A program made the position numbers and the translations under genes. The notes beneath the pieces were generated by a model. That model saw only the letters and a program-made list of their open reading frames with translations, was not told the origin of the DNA and did not search any database. Shown here one piece after another: positions 45,400 through 54,502 of a stretch of DNA of 64,000 bases. The stretch is from Puniceicoccaceae bacterium 5H (GTDB lineage: Bacteria; Verrucomicrobiota; Verrucomicrobiia; Opitutales; Oceanipulchritudinaceae). Position 1 is the stretch's first letter. Each line of letters opens with the position of its first letter. The stretch lies in the NCBI GenBank assembly GCA_009772895.1, contig WOUP01000001.1:1-64000 (forward strand), given 5' to 3'.

Positions 45400-46431
45400 T
45401 TAGTTGCTCAGCCCGGCCTTGCGCAATTCGTGGCCGATCACGACGACATAGCTCTGACGTTCTTCGTCCGGCTGCCAGGGGCGATCGAAGTAGCTTTCGA
45501 AGCGCTTGCCCACGCCCTGCATCACCAGGCGCATCGGCTTGCCCGCAACATCGAGAAAGCCCTTGATGCGGTAGACCTCGTAACGGTCGCACAGCGCCTG
45601 CATCTCGCGCTCGAACGCCTTGGGGTCGGCGATCGGGCCAGGCTTCAGCGCGACGGTGTCGATGCTCTCGTCGTGATGGTGGTGATCATGGTGATGATCG
45701 TGGTCGTGATGATGGTGGTGTTCGTCGTGACGCGAGCGGCGGCTGGTGAGATCGTCTTCGGCGCCCGCTTGGACGCCCAGGGCGATCTCGGCCGGCAGGC
45801 TGCCCCGTTCGGCTTCGACGATGCGGATGTTGGGCCGCAGGCGCGCCTTGAGCATTTGCGTCACGTCTTCGCGGCGCTGCGGCTCCACCAGATCGCACTT
45901 GGTCAACACTACCAGATCGGCGCACGACAACTGGTCTTCGAACAGCTCCTCGATCGGCGTTTCGTGATCCAGCGATTCGTCGGCCTCGCGTTGGGCCTGC
46001 ACGCGTTCGCGGTCGCAGATCTCGCCCGTGGCCAAGCCGTCTGCATCGACCACCGTGATGACCGCATCGACAGTCAGCAGGGGCTTGAGGTCGGGCCAGT
46101 TGACGGCTTTCAGCAGCGGCTTGGGCAGCGCCAGCCCAGAGGTTTCGACGATGATGTGATCGAACGGTTCTTCGTCCTGCAGCAGTTTTTTCATGGTGGG
46201 CAGGAACTCCTCCTGCACGGTGCAGCAGACGCAGCCGTTCTTCAGTTCCATCACGCTGCCCTCCTCGCAGCCGCAGGTAGACTGGATCAGGTTACCGTCG
46301 ATACCGATCTCGCCAAACTCGTTTACGATCACCGCGATGCGGCGGTCCTTGCATTGGGTCAGCAGGTTCATCAGCAGGGTGGACTTACCGCTGCCGAGGA
46401 ACCCGGTCACAATCGTTACAGGTGTCTTCAT
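45400..46431 (-). CDS. cobW: CobW-like GTPase with histidine-rich segment
   Basis: The 343-residue protein is a G3E-family metallochaperone. It has the P-loop GFLGSGKSTLL (residues 10-20), the CxCC metal motif Cys67-Val-Cys69-Cys70, and a strongly His/Asp-rich stretch at about residues 240-262 with some fifteen histidines. CobW C-terminal domain follows (IKGFLDVAGKPMRLVMQGVG). It is expected to deliver cobalt to CobN, consistent with its place next to cobN; related family members handle zinc. Confidence 0.95.
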   Translation of the reverse strand: MKTPVTIVTGFLGSGKSTLLMNLLTQCKDRRIAVIVNEFGEIGIDGNLIQSTCGCEEGSVMELKNGCVCCTVQEEFLPTMKKLLQDEEPFDHIIVETSGLALPKPLLKAVNWPDLKPLLTVDAVITVVDADGLATGEICDRERVQAQREADESLDHETPIEELFEDQLSCADLVVLTKCDLVEPQRREDVTQMLKARLRPNIRIVEAERGSLPAEIALGVQAGAEDDLTSRRSRHDEHHHHHDHDHHHDHHHHDESIDTVALKPGPIADPKAFEREMQALCDRYEVYRIKGFLDVAGKPMRLVMQGVGKRFESYFDRPWQPDEERQSYVVVIGHELRKAGLSN

Positions 46432-46446
46432 GCGTCGTCTTCGGGC

Positions 46447-47034
46447 CTAAAATTCAATGCCCTTCTGGGCGGGGATCTTTTGTGAAATATGGTGCTTGAT
46501 CAGCTTCATCTCCGTCACGAGGTCCGCCGCTTCGATGAAGCTCTCGGGGGCGCGGCGACCGGTGGTGATGACGTGCGTCTCCGGGTGACGCTGCTGCAGG
46601 CCTTCCAGCACCGTCGCTTCGTCGATCAAGCCGCGATAGATCGCCACATGCACCTCGTCGAGCAGCACCAGCTTGATCTCTGGATCACGCAGAAAGCCTA
46701 CGGCCTGCTCAAAGGCGTGGCGCGCGGCGGCCTTGTCGGCGTCTTCATCGGTGGAATTCCAGGAAAAGCCCGTGCCGAGCGTGTGCACCTGCACCGGGAA
46801 GCCCGATTCGCCCAGGCGCAGCAACATGCGGCGGTCGCCGTCGGGGTATTCGTCGGTGCACTTCACAAACTGGACGACCGCGACCGGCATCTCGTGCACC
46901 AGGTGGCGATAAACCATGTTCATCGCGGCGCTGGTCTTACCCTTGCCGTGACCGGTGTGCAGTAGGTGCAGCCCGCGCTCGTTGCCCTTGCGCATCTCGA
47001 CGGAGCGGGCCTTCGCTTGTTGTTTTCGATTCAT
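46447..47034 (-). CDS. cobO: Cob(I)yrinic acid a,c-diamide adenosyltransferase
   Basis: The 195-residue protein has the ATP-binding loop HTGHGKGKTSAAM, VVQFVK, LLDEVHVAIYRGL and VITTGRRAP of CobO/BtuR/CobA corrinoid adenosyltransferases. It attaches the upper 5'-deoxyadenosyl ligand after cobalt insertion. It lies between the ChlI-like gene and cobW. Confidence 0.95.
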   Translation of the reverse strand: MNRKQQAKARSVEMRKGNERGLHLLHTGHGKGKTSAAMNMVYRHLVHEMPVAVVQFVKCTDEYPDGDRRMLLRLGESGFPVQVHTLGTGFSWNSTDEDADKAAARHAFEQAVGFLRDPEIKLVLLDEVHVAIYRGLIDEATVLEGLQQRHPETHVITTGRRAPESFIEAADLVTEMKLIKHHISQKIPAQKGIEF

Positions 47035-47053
47035 AAAGTCTGGATGTTCGGGG

Positions 47054-48052
47054 TTATCCGGCGTGGCCGATCAGCTCTTCAAACGGCTGACGGCGCACGC
47101 GGTGCGGCAGGGCCAGTTCCGCCGCCTCCGCGATGTCGTCGGCGGTGACTTCCGTGCGCTCATGCCAGGCTGCGAGCGTTTTGGAGGCCTTCAGCATCAC
47201 GATGTCGCTGCGGTGGCCATCCACGCCCATTTCCAGGGAACGGCGTACAATCTGTTCGAGCACGTCGTCTCCGGCCTCGACCTGCGGCAGGCGCTGGGAG
47301 GCCTCGGCGATGCGTTGAGTCAGCCGCTCGCTCTCCAGCGCCCATTGCGCGGTAAAGCCCTCGGGATTGGCTTCGAACGCCATGCGGCGGCGGATGATCT
47401 CGACCCGATGCTCCGGTTCGCGCAGGCCCTCGATCGTCACACACAGCCCGAAGCGGTCCAGCAGCTGCGGACGCAGCTCACCCTCCTCGGGATTCATGGT
47501 GCCGACCAGGGTAAAGCGGGCCTGGTGGGAGAAGCTGATGCCCTCGCGCTCGATCGTGTTGACCCCCATCGCGGCGGAGTCGAGCAGCACATCGACCACG
47601 TGATCGTCCAGCAGATTGACCTCGTCGACGTAAAGGATGCCGCGATTGGCCGCCGCCAGAATGCCCGGCTCGATCTGCTTTTGGCCGTGCTTCAGCGCGT
47701 GCTCGAGGTCGATGGTGCCCACGACGCGGTCTTCGGTTGCGCTGATGGGCAACTCGACGACCCGGATCTTGCGCTGGATGCGCCGGAGGGCATGTCCTTC
47801 GGCGATCTGCTCCTGCACGTGCGGGCTGTAGAGGTCCGGCTGGTCGGGGTCGCTCTGGAATGGGCAGCCCTCCACCACCGCGATTTCCGGCAGGATGTCG
47901 GCCAGTGCGCGTACCGCCGTTGACTTGGCGGTGCCTTTTTCGCCCCGGATGAGCACGCCGGAGAGGCCCGGGTGGATCACGTTCAGGATCAGGGCCTTTT
48001 TCATGCGTTCCTGGCCGACGATGGCCGCAAATGGATATGGAGTCTTCTTCAT
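47054..48052 (-). CDS. AAA ATPase subunit of chelatase (ChlI/BchI-like)
   Basis: The 332-residue protein has the Mg-chelatase I fold: [17 protein letters not shown], Walker [29 protein letters not shown] and [24 protein letters not shown]. No other chlorophyll gene is in the window, and it lies between cobO and a ChlD-like gene in a cobN operon, so it should be the motor of the cobalt chelatase. It is a paralogue of the N-terminal half of its upstream neighbour. Confidence 0.93.
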   Translation of the reverse strand: MKKTPYPFAAIVGQERMKKALILNVIHPGLSGVLIRGEKGTAKSTAVRALADILPEIAVVEGCPFQSDPDQPDLYSPHVQEQIAEGHALRRIQRKIRVVELPISATEDRVVGTIDLEHALKHGQKQIEPGILAAANRGILYVDEVNLLDDHVVDVLLDSAAMGVNTIEREGISFSHQARFTLVGTMNPEEGELRPQLLDRFGLCVTIEGLREPEHRVEIIRRRMAFEANPEGFTAQWALESERLTQRIAEASQRLPQVEAGDDVLEQIVRRSLEMGVDGHRSDIVMLKASKTLAAWHERTEVTADDIAEAAELALPHRVRRQPFEELIGHAG

Positions 48053-48063
48053 GCCGGAAAGGT

Positions 48064-49965
48064 TCAGGTGCGGGTGATCGCGATGAGTTGCTCGGCCTTG
48101 AGGTCTGCCGTCTGGAAGTATTCGGCTCCCAGGGCCTCCGCGATTTTGACCGCCAGCCCCAGCCGCAAAAGGCCCGGCGGCTCGGTGTCGACGACCACGA
48201 AACGCGCTTGGGAGAAGCGCTGGCCGAGGTGCCCGGCCAGCAGCAGCGCTTCCTCGTGCGGGCGGTAGCGGTCGGCCAGGCCCGCGTTGGCGCGGCCATC
48301 GGTCAGGAGCACCACGAGGGGCAAGAGCGTCGGTTCCCGGCGCAGGGCTCGGGTGAGCGTTGTGTCGATTTCAACCAGCGCCGAGGCTAGCGGCGTGCGG
48401 CCCCCAACCGGTAGAGTCCCGAGCAAGCGGGCCGCGAGATCGACAGAGTTGGTCGGAGGCAGCACCAGCTCGCTGTTGCGCCCGCGAAAGGAGATCAAGG
48501 CGACCCGGTCGCGCTTCTGGTAGGCATCGAGCAACAGGCTGAGGATGGCCGACTTGGTCTCGGTCATGCGTTTGCGTGCGCCCATGGAGCCCGAGGCGTC
48601 GACCGCGAAGAGCAGGAAGCTGCCGACGCGCTTCTCGCGCACGCGGCCGCGTTGATCGCTGCGCTCGACCTGCACCGCCAGCCCGTTGGGGTTACGCTCG
48701 CGGCGGGCACGTTGAAAGGGGGCCGCCGCGCGCAGGGTGGCATCGAGGGCCAAATCGTTATCGCGCATCCGGAAGGTGCTCTTGATGTAGCGGCCTTGCC
48801 GCGTGGCCGAACGGGTGCGATTGCGGCGGCCCGAGCCTTTACGCAGGTTGCGCAAATCGTTCTGCTGCCAGCGCCGCACCGGGAAAGGATCGCCCGCCGG
48901 TTGCACGTCGTCCCCTGACGGGTCGAGCGGTGGCGGTGGCACATTGCCCGCTGGCGGTTCTTCGGCCTCCGTACCATCGTCCGCGTCGTCCGGTTGCGTC
49001 TGGTTTTGCGGCTCCGGCTCTTCGGGCGGCGCTTCGTCCGCCGCTCCCTCCTGCGGCGGCGGTGGCATCTCGGCTGGCTCACTGGTGCGCATGCGGTGCC
49101 GCAATGCCATCGGCGCGACCGTCATGACGTCCGCCGCTTCCACCTCAAGGCGCCCCTGCCAGGCGGCATGGGCGCGCGCAGCCGTCTGGATCGTCAAGTC
49201 TGCCCGGTGACCGGCCACTTGGTGCCGGTTGCAAATCTCCGCGATGAAGTCCAACAGGTGGGCGGGCAGTCGAACCTGCTCCGACCGTTCGCGGGCAGCC
49301 TGGATGCGCTGGCGCAGAGCCGTTGTCTGCGGCTCAAACTGCGCCCGTAGGCCTGCGGGATGCAGATCGAAGGCCTCCCGGCGCCGTAACAGCAGCTTGC
49401 GGGTCTCGAGGTCCTGCTCGGCTTCCACGTCGACCGCCAAACCGAAGCGATCCAGCAACTGCGGTCGCAAATCTCCCTCCTCGGGGTTCATGGTGCCTAC
49501 GAGCACAAATGCCGCTTCGTGCCAGGCGCTCAGCCCCTCGCGCTCGATCAGATTGATGCCCGAAGCCGCCACATCCAGCACGCCGTCGATCAGGTAGTCA
49601 TCCAGCAGGTTGATCTCATCGACGTAGAGAATTCCGCGGTGCGCGCGCGCCAGTAGGCCCTTCTGCAGCGTAGGCCGACCGGTCTGCAGGGCTGCTTCGA
49701 GGTCCAGCGAGCCGATGACGCGGTCTTCAGTCGCGCCCAGCGGCAGGTCGACAAAGGGAGCCGGCATGGCTGAGGCGGTGGCGCCCTGCACCGGTGGCAA
49801 CAATTCAGCCAATGCCCGCACCGCAGTGGACTTGGCGGTGCCCTTTTGCCCGCGAATGAGCACACCGCCGATCTGGGGGCAAACCGCGTGCAGCAAAAGG
49901 GCGAGCTTCATCGGCTCCTGTCCCACGATGGCGGCAAAGGGAAAGCGTTGGGCGAGGGAATTCAG
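48064..49965 (-). CDS. ChlD/BchD-like chelatase subunit (AAA plus VWA domains)
   Basis: About 633 residues. The N-terminal AAA domain has an intact Walker A (GQKGTAKST) and Walker B ([12 protein letters not shown]), unlike many ChlD proteins in which it is degraded. A Pro/Glu/Asp-rich linker follows, then a von Willebrand A domain with the MIDAS motif DASGS ([15 protein letters not shown]). The long open frame runs to 50322 but its first 119 codons lie out of phase inside cobB and look unlike the family. No ATG, GTG or TTG occurs where homology begins; CTG at 49965 fits, overlapping the cobB TGA and lying 7 bases after AAAGGAGG. Confidence 0.88.
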   Translation of the reverse strand: MNSLAQRFPFAAIVGQEPMKLALLLHAVCPQIGGVLIRGQKGTAKSTAVRALAELLPPVQGATASAMPAPFVDLPLGATEDRVIGSLDLEAALQTGRPTLQKGLLARAHRGILYVDEINLLDDYLIDGVLDVAASGINLIEREGLSAWHEAAFVLVGTMNPEEGDLRPQLLDRFGLAVDVEAEQDLETRKLLLRRREAFDLHPAGLRAQFEPQTTALRQRIQAARERSEQVRLPAHLLDFIAEICNRHQVAGHRADLTIQTAARAHAAWQGRLEVEAADVMTVAPMALRHRMRTSEPAEMPPPPQEGAADEAPPEEPEPQNQTQPDDADDGTEAEEPPAGNVPPPPLDPSGDDVQPAGDPFPVRRWQQNDLRNLRKGSGRRNRTRSATRQGRYIKSTFRMRDNDLALDATLRAAAPFQRARRERNPNGLAVQVERSDQRGRVREKRVGSFLLFAVDASGSMGARKRMTETKSAILSLLLDAYQKRDRVALISFRGRNSELVLPPTNSVDLAARLLGTLPVGGRTPLASALVEIDTTLTRALRREPTLLPLVVLLTDGRANAGLADRYRPHEEALLLAGHLGQRFSQARFVVVDTEPPGLLRLGLAVKIAEALGAEYFQTADLKAEQLIAITRT

Positions 49966-51299
49966 ACGCAGGCCTCCTTTCGGCCAAAGAGCCGGCGAAA
50001 CAAGAGGGCGGCGGTGGGGAAATACAAATGCAGGTAGGACGCGTGCAGGTGCGGCAGTCCATAGCCCTCGGTGCGCTCCGTCTGCCGGGAAGGCTTGCTG
50101 ACCGTCCAGAGATTTGCGTGGGTTTCGGCGGCATCCCAGTCGCTGTAGTGGAACTCGTGGGCACGGAACGAGGCGCCGTCTTCCGGTCGGTGACACCAGG
50201 AATAGCCGAAGTTCTTCAGCCGGTCGCCCATATGCACGCGCCCCGGGACGACGCCGGTCATTGCATGGAATTCGCCGCCCTGTTGGACGATGCCCTCGGT
50301 CAAATACATGAAGCCGCCGCACTCGGCGTAGCAGGGTAGGCCCTGTTGGATTTCCGTCGCGAGAGCCTCCCGCATCGAGCGGTTGGCTTCCAGAGCCTCA
50401 GCATAGACTTCCGGGAAGCCGCCGCCCAGGATCACGCCGTCGACTCCACCCGGCAAGCGAGCGTCGTGTAGCGGAGAAAAGGGCATGAGTTCGAAGCCCC
50501 AGCCTTTCAGGGCGGTCAGGTTCTCTTCGTAGTAAAAGTGAAACGCTTCGTCCTGCGCGATGGCCAGCCGTCGACCTTCCCCAAAGGGCTCCACGCTTTC
50601 GGCCCAGGGGGTGGCGTCCGCCACAGACCCCGGGCGAAATAGCTGCAGGATGGCATCGACGTCGAGGTGTGCTTCCGCGGCGGCGGCAAACGCCGGGCGT
50701 TCGCGGAGTTGAAATTCCTGCCGCGCCTGCAGCCCCAGGTGACGCTCCGGCCACGCAAACTGAGGCAGCTTGGGCACGGCACCCACGATGGGCACCGCCA
50801 AGTCGTGCAGTGCGCGCCGCAAATAGTCCGCATGAGACGCGCCCGAAACCTGGTTCAGGATGATGCCGGCAACCTGGCCATCCGCTTCCGCCAGAAAGCC
50901 GTTGATCGTGGCCCGCAGCGAGCGCCCCTGTTTGGCCGCCGGCACGACCAGCAGCACCGGCCAACCCAGCAACTGGGCCAGGTGCAGCGTGCTGCCTTCG
51001 CTGGTGTAGGGACTTACGCCGTCGATCAGGCCCATCACGCCCTCCACCACGCCGCGCGCGGTAGAGGTGTGGCGCTGGGCGGTGGCACGGATGCCGTCTT
51101 TGCCCATCAGCCAGAAATCGAGGTTGTAGGCAGGCTTGCCCGCAAAGTGAGCCGAGTAGGCGGTATCGATGTAGTCCGGGCCGGCCTTGAAGGGCTGCAG
51201 CGCGATCCCGCGCTCGCTCAAGGCGCAGAGCAGCAGCGCATTCAGCAGCGTTTTGCCGCTACTGCTTTGGGTGCCAGCGATGATGATACCGTCGTGCAT
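49962..51299 (-). CDS. cobB: Cobyrinic/hydrogenobyrinic acid a,c-diamide synthase
   Basis: The 445-residue protein amidates corrin side chains a and c using glutamine and ATP. It has the dethiobiotin-synthetase-like ATPase start ([12 protein letters not shown]), [11 protein letters not shown], and a C-terminal glutamine amidotransferase domain with Cys in [10 protein letters not shown] and the GGGFPE loop. Both CobB (aerobic) and CbiA (anaerobic) carry this architecture; the neighbouring cobN favours CobB. It is the first gene of the leftward operon. Confidence 0.94.
   Translation of the reverse strand: MHDGIIIAGTQSSSGKTLLNALLLCALSERGIALQPFKAGPDYIDTAYSAHFAGKPAYNLDFWLMGKDGIRATAQRHTSTARGVVEGVMGLIDGVSPYTSEGSTLHLAQLLGWPVLLVVPAAKQGRSLRATINGFLAEADGQVAGIILNQVSGASHADYLRRALHDLAVPIVGAVPKLPQFAWPERHLGLQARQEFQLRERPAFAAAAEAHLDVDAILQLFRPGSVADATPWAESVEPFGEGRRLAIAQDEAFHFYYEENLTALKGWGFELMPFSPLHDARLPGGVDGVILGGGFPEVYAEALEANRSMREALATEIQQGLPCYAECGGFMYLTEGIVQQGGEFHAMTGVVPGRVHMGDRLKNFGYSWCHRPEDGASFRAHEFHYSDWDAAETHANLWTVSKPSRQTERTEGYGLPHLHASYLHLYFPTAALLFRRLFGRKEACV
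49973..49980 (-). promoter_or_regulatory. Shine-Dalgarno for the ChlD-like gene (CTG start)
   Basis: On the minus strand AAAGGAGG lies in the last codons of cobB, 7 bases before CTG at 49965-49963. The spacing is ideal and the homology to chelatase subunits begins about nine residues later, so this site supports a non-standard CTG start. Confidence 0.6.
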
Positions 51300-51309
51300 G
51301 GTTGCTTAT

Positions 51310-51325
51310 TGACAAAATAGTGTCA
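51310..51325. promoter_or_regulatory. Palindrome in the divergent cob promoter, site 1
   Basis: TGACA at 51310-51314 and TGTCA at 51321-51325 form an inverted repeat with a 6-base spacer, just upstream of the cobB start. It shares half-sites with the longer palindrome 30 bases to the right. Confidence 0.5.
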
Positions 51326-51341
51326 GTGAAATGGAGTTTCG

Positions 51342-51364
51342 AATTGACAGTTTTTATGTCAATT
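51342..51364. promoter_or_regulatory. Palindrome in the divergent cob promoter, site 2
   Basis: AATTGACA at 51342-51349 and TGTCAATT at 51357-51364 form a perfect 8-bp inverted repeat around a 7-base spacer. Each arm contains TTGACA on one strand, so it could double as a -35 box for both directions. Two related palindromes in a 125-base divergent control region suggest a shared repressor or activator of both cobalamin operons. No cobalamin riboswitch is visible. Confidence 0.55.
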
Positions 51365-51424
51365 AGAAATAAGGAAAACTTAAGGCGGATCCACGATCCG
51401 ATTAGTGATCCTACGCGCATCCTC

Positions 51425-52429
51425 ATGCCCAATACCTACGCAGACTTTCTCCAGCGTCTTCAGGACTTTCCTGACAACTCAGTCGACTGCCGCGAGTTCA
51501 TCGCCCAGGACTGGAACACCCGGACGAAACCGCCGGGCAGCCTGGGCCGTCTCGAGCCGATCGCGACCTGGGTGGGCGAGGTGCAACACCGACGCCAGCC
51601 GCAGGTGAACTTCCCGGCGTTGCGCCTTTTTGCAGGCGCCCACGGCATCGCCGCCGAGGGCGTGAGCATGTGCCCGGAACATGTGAACGCGCAGATGGTG
51701 CGCAACTTTGCCAACGGCGGGGCCGCGATCAACGCGCTCTGCCGTAGCAACGGCATCGACTTCAAGGCCTATGACGCCGGCGTGGACTGCCCCACCGCGA
51801 ATTTCCTGCAGGCGCCGGCCATGAGCGAAGCCGAAACGGTCGAAGCCCTCTTGCTGGGGTGGAACTCCGTGCCGGCCTTCGCGGACCTCTTTGCGGTGGG
51901 CGAGATGGGCATCGGCAATACCACCCCCTCGGCGGCCATTCTTGCGGCGGTGCTGAAGCTGCCGGTCGACCAGATCACCGGGCGCGGAGCCGGCCTGCCG
52001 GACGATCGTCTAGCGGTGAAAATTCGGGTGATCGAGCAGGCTTTGGAGAACCGCAAGGCAGAGCTGACGTCGCCCCTGAACATCCTCGCCTCCATCGGCG
52101 GGCGCGAGATCGCGGCCATGACGGGCGCCATGCTCAGCGCGGCGAGCCAGAACATCCCGATCGTGCTCGACGGCGTCATCAGTGCGGCCGCGGCCTGCAT
52201 CGCCTTCGAGCTCGAGCCCCGCATGGTGGGCAAGTGCATCGCCGGCCACCGGGGCGCCGAGCCCGGCCAGCAGGCCTTTCTGAGACACTACCAACTCGAC
52301 GCGGTGGTAGACCTCGCCATGCGCCTGGGCGAAGGCACCGGCGCAGCGGTCGCCATGGGGGTGATTCACAACGCCGTGGATTGCCTCAACCAGATGGCGA
52401 CCTTCGAGTCTGCCGGCGTGCAGCTCTAG
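51425..52429 (+). CDS. cobT: Nicotinate-nucleotide--dimethylbenzimidazole phosphoribosyltransferase
   Basis: The 334-residue enzyme makes alpha-ribazole phosphate for the lower ligand of B12. It has KPPGSLGRLE near the N-terminus, FAGAHGIAAEGVS, GEMGIGNTTPSAAI, and the catalytic Glu303 in LGEGTGAAVAM. ATG at 51425 matches the family N-terminus; the open frame begins at 51302, inside the promoter palindromes, so the longer form is unlikely. Name follows the Salmonella-type nomenclature. Confidence 0.94.
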   Translation: MPNTYADFLQRLQDFPDNSVDCREFIAQDWNTRTKPPGSLGRLEPIATWVGEVQHRRQPQVNFPALRLFAGAHGIAAEGVSMCPEHVNAQMVRNFANGGAAINALCRSNGIDFKAYDAGVDCPTANFLQAPAMSEAETVEALLLGWNSVPAFADLFAVGEMGIGNTTPSAAILAAVLKLPVDQITGRGAGLPDDRLAVKIRVIEQALENRKAELTSPLNILASIGGREIAAMTGAMLSAASQNIPIVLDGVISAAAACIAFELEPRMVGKCIAGHRGAEPGQQAFLRHYQLDAVVDLAMRLGEGTGAAVAMGVIHNAVDCLNQMATFESAGVQL

Positions 52430-52432
52430 CGC

Positions 52433-53179
52433 ATGCGCTATTTCTTCACCAGTCTCGCCTTCATCAGCCGCTTGCCCGTCCCGCAGTCCTGGCAATTGGG
52501 GCCCAAGGGCGACTACATGCGCCTGCCGCGCTACTTCTGGGTGGCCGGTTTGGCGTTGGGCACGGTCAATGCCGCGATCGCCTACGGTCTGGGCTGGGCC
52601 ACGACACCCGGATTGACCGCCGCCGTGATGGCGGGGCTTATGATTGCGTTGGCCGGTGCCTTCCACGAAGACGGCTTTGCCGACGTGGCCGACGCCTTCG
52701 GAGGCTATACGGTGGAGAAGCGTTTCGAGATCATGCGGGATTCCCGGCTCGGCACGTTCGGCGTTTCCGCGCTGGGCTTGCTGCTGCTGGTCCGCTATGC
52801 AGGCTTCGTGGAATTCACGGGGTGGGGCGCGTGGGCGCTGCCGGCCTTCCTGGTCCTGGCCGGGGGGTGGACCCGCTGGACCGCGATCGTGATGCTCGAG
52901 TTGTTGCCCTACGTGCACGCGCCGGGCAAAGGCATCGCCAAGGGCCTCAAGCGCGCCGGCTGGCCGCTGATCGTGCTGAGCGCGCTGCTGCTGGCGGCGC
53001 TCACGCTCCTGTGGGAGCCACGTTGGCTGGCGGCATTTGCCCTGGCGCAGGCGTTGACGCTCGGCACCTGCCAGATCTTCTTCAAACGCTTTCTCGGCGG
53101 GGTCAACGGTGATTGCCTGGGAGCATCCGCCGTGCTCGCCGAGATCCTGAGCATCATCTGCCTCTCCGCACTCACGTGA
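52433..53179 (+). CDS. cobS: Cobalamin (5'-phosphate) synthase
   Basis: The 248-residue inner-membrane protein joins adenosylcobinamide-GDP to alpha-ribazole (phosphate). It shows FHEDGFADVADAFGG and the IMRDSRLGTFG motif of CobS/CobV, plus five to six hydrophobic helices. It lies three bases after cobT, and its TGA overlaps the GTG of the next gene. Confidence 0.94.
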   Translation: MRYFFTSLAFISRLPVPQSWQLGPKGDYMRLPRYFWVAGLALGTVNAAIAYGLGWATTPGLTAAVMAGLMIALAGAFHEDGFADVADAFGGYTVEKRFEIMRDSRLGTFGVSALGLLLLVRYAGFVEFTGWGAWALPAFLVLAGGWTRWTAIVMLELLPYVHAPGKGIAKGLKRAGWPLIVLSALLLAALTLLWEPRWLAAFALAQALTLGTCQIFFKRFLGGVNGDCLGASAVLAEILSIICLSALT

Positions 53180-53787
53180 TCCGTTTTATCGCATTCGACC
53201 TTGGTAATCTGCTCTTTCGCGTCGACCACGGTCCTGCCTGGCAACAAACGCGTGCGCATACGCTGCTGGGCGAGGAGGAGCTATTCCGCCGCTTCTACGG
53301 CTCTGGTGATATGATCGAGTGCCTCATGGGCAGTTTGGACGATCACGTATTTTTCGGCCGGCTGGCGCAGGAGCTTGAATACACTGGCGGCGTCGATCAG
53401 TTGATCGGGATCTGGCAGGGCGTCTTTGCGCCCATTCCCGAGCGTCTGGCGCTGCTGGCAGAGCTGGAGCGAGACTACGAGATCGGTGTGATTTCCAACA
53501 TCAGCCGCTTCCAGTCCGACCACCTAGAGCGTCAGTTCCCCTGGCTGCAGCAATACCGCTCCGTGACTTACTCCTGGCGCTGCGGCTACCTCAAGCCTCG
53601 GCCGGAGATCTTTGTGCGTTCCCTCGAGTGCTCCGGTCACGAGCCGGGGCAATGTCTTTTTATCGACGACCAACAACGCCATGTGGAGGCCGCCGAAGCA
53701 CTCGGCTGGCACGGCCTGCACGTCGCGCTGGAGGACGACCTGCGCGCATCGTTGCGCCAGGCGCTGCAGCAAAACTCCATCGCGTAA
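53176..53787 (+). CDS. HAD-superfamily hydrolase in the cobalamin operon
   Basis: About 203 residues from GTG at 53176, which overlaps the cobS stop as GTGA. The HAD motifs are FIAFDLGN (motif I; the second Asp of DxD is replaced by Gly in D-L-G), ISNIS (motif II), a Lys in YLKPRPEIF (motif III) and FIDDQQRHVEAA (motif IV). This is the pattern of HAD subfamily IA phosphatases related to DUF/YihX-type sugar phosphatases, some of which have DxG or DxxN in motif I. No CobC phosphatase is seen in either operon, so a role on alpha-ribazole-phosphate or cobalamin-phosphate is an attractive inference. Confidence 0.82.
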   Translation: MIRFIAFDLGNLLFRVDHGPAWQQTRAHTLLGEEELFRRFYGSGDMIECLMGSLDDHVFFGRLAQELEYTGGVDQLIGIWQGVFAPIPERLALLAELERDYEIGVISNISRFQSDHLERQFPWLQQYRSVTYSWRCGYLKPRPEIFVRSLECSGHEPGQCLFIDDQQRHVEAAEALGWHGLHVALEDDLRASLRQALQQNSIA

Positions 53788-53812
53788 CGCATCACCTCAA
53801 CCATCCAATCTC

Positions 53813-54499
53813 ATGCATATCGAACCAGGACTGATCGACGGGCCCAAGATGGCCCTCAGCTACGGCACTGCCGCCGTCTCGTTTTCCATCCTCGGCAAGC
53901 TCGCCCTCGACCACATCAAGGAAAAGGGCCTGACTTCTTTTGCGGCCAAGTCCCTCGCCGCCACGGTGGCCGTCTTCACCTTTTTCCAGGTGTTCTTTCA
54001 CGTGCCGGTCGGCGTGTCGGAAGTGCACCTTATCCTCGGCACGAGCCTTTTGTTAATGCTGGGGGCCGCGCCTGCCGCCTTGGGTCTCGCGGCCGGTCTG
54101 CTCATCCAGGGGCTGTTCTTCGCGCCCTTCGACTTGCCGCAATACGGGGCCAATATCACGACCCTGCTTGTGCCGCTGTTTGCCATGCAATGGTGCGCCC
54201 GCCGCGTGGTGGAGCCCAATCAGGCTTACGTCGACCTGCGCTACAGCCAGGTGTTCAAGCTTTCGGCGATCTACCAGGGTGGTATCGTTTCCTGGGTCGC
54301 CTTCTGGGCCTTCTACGGCCAGGGGTTCGGTGCCGAAAGCGTGCAGTCGGTCGCCAGCTTCGGCGCGGCCTACATGTCCGTCGTCCTCATTGAGCCGCTG
54401 GCGGATCTGGGCCTGCTGGCGCTCGCCCGTGCCGGCAAGCAACTCAGCGAGTCCGCTTTTGCGCGCACGTTACTCAACGACCGCCTCTATCGCGCCTAG
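53813..54499 (+). CDS. CbiM-like cobalt transporter membrane component
   Basis: The 228-residue protein begins MHIEPGLIDG, and the N-terminal Met-His is the cobalt-binding hallmark of CbiM S-components. About six to seven hydrophobic helices follow (FHVPVGVSEVHLILGTSLLLMLG in the middle region). No CbiN, CbiQ or CbiO gene lies beside it, so it must borrow the energising module from elsewhere or work alone. The frame is open from 53612, but the part before ATG 53813 overlaps the HAD gene and is not homologous. Its place between the HAD gene and cobU supports cobalt uptake. Confidence 0.8.
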   Translation: MHIEPGLIDGPKMALSYGTAAVSFSILGKLALDHIKEKGLTSFAAKSLAATVAVFTFFQVFFHVPVGVSEVHLILGTSLLLMLGAAPAALGLAAGLLIQGLFFAPFDLPQYGANITTLLVPLFAMQWCARRVVEPNQAYVDLRYSQVFKLSAIYQGGIVSWVAFWAFYGQGFGAESVQSVASFGAAYMSVVLIEPLADLGLLALARAGKQLSESAFARTLLNDRLYRA

Positions 54500-54502
54500 C
54501 CT

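Noticed and set aside
44773-46485. Plus-strand frame of 570 codons opposite cobN and cobW
   Set aside because: It contains a translated copy of the His-codon repeat as a Met/Val run and no recognisable domain; both minus-strand genes are clear.
51300-51425. Cobalamin riboswitch upstream of cobB or cobT
   Set aside because: The leader is only 125 bases, lacks a visible B12 box (GCCACTG) and instead contains palindromes. A covariance search could settle it.
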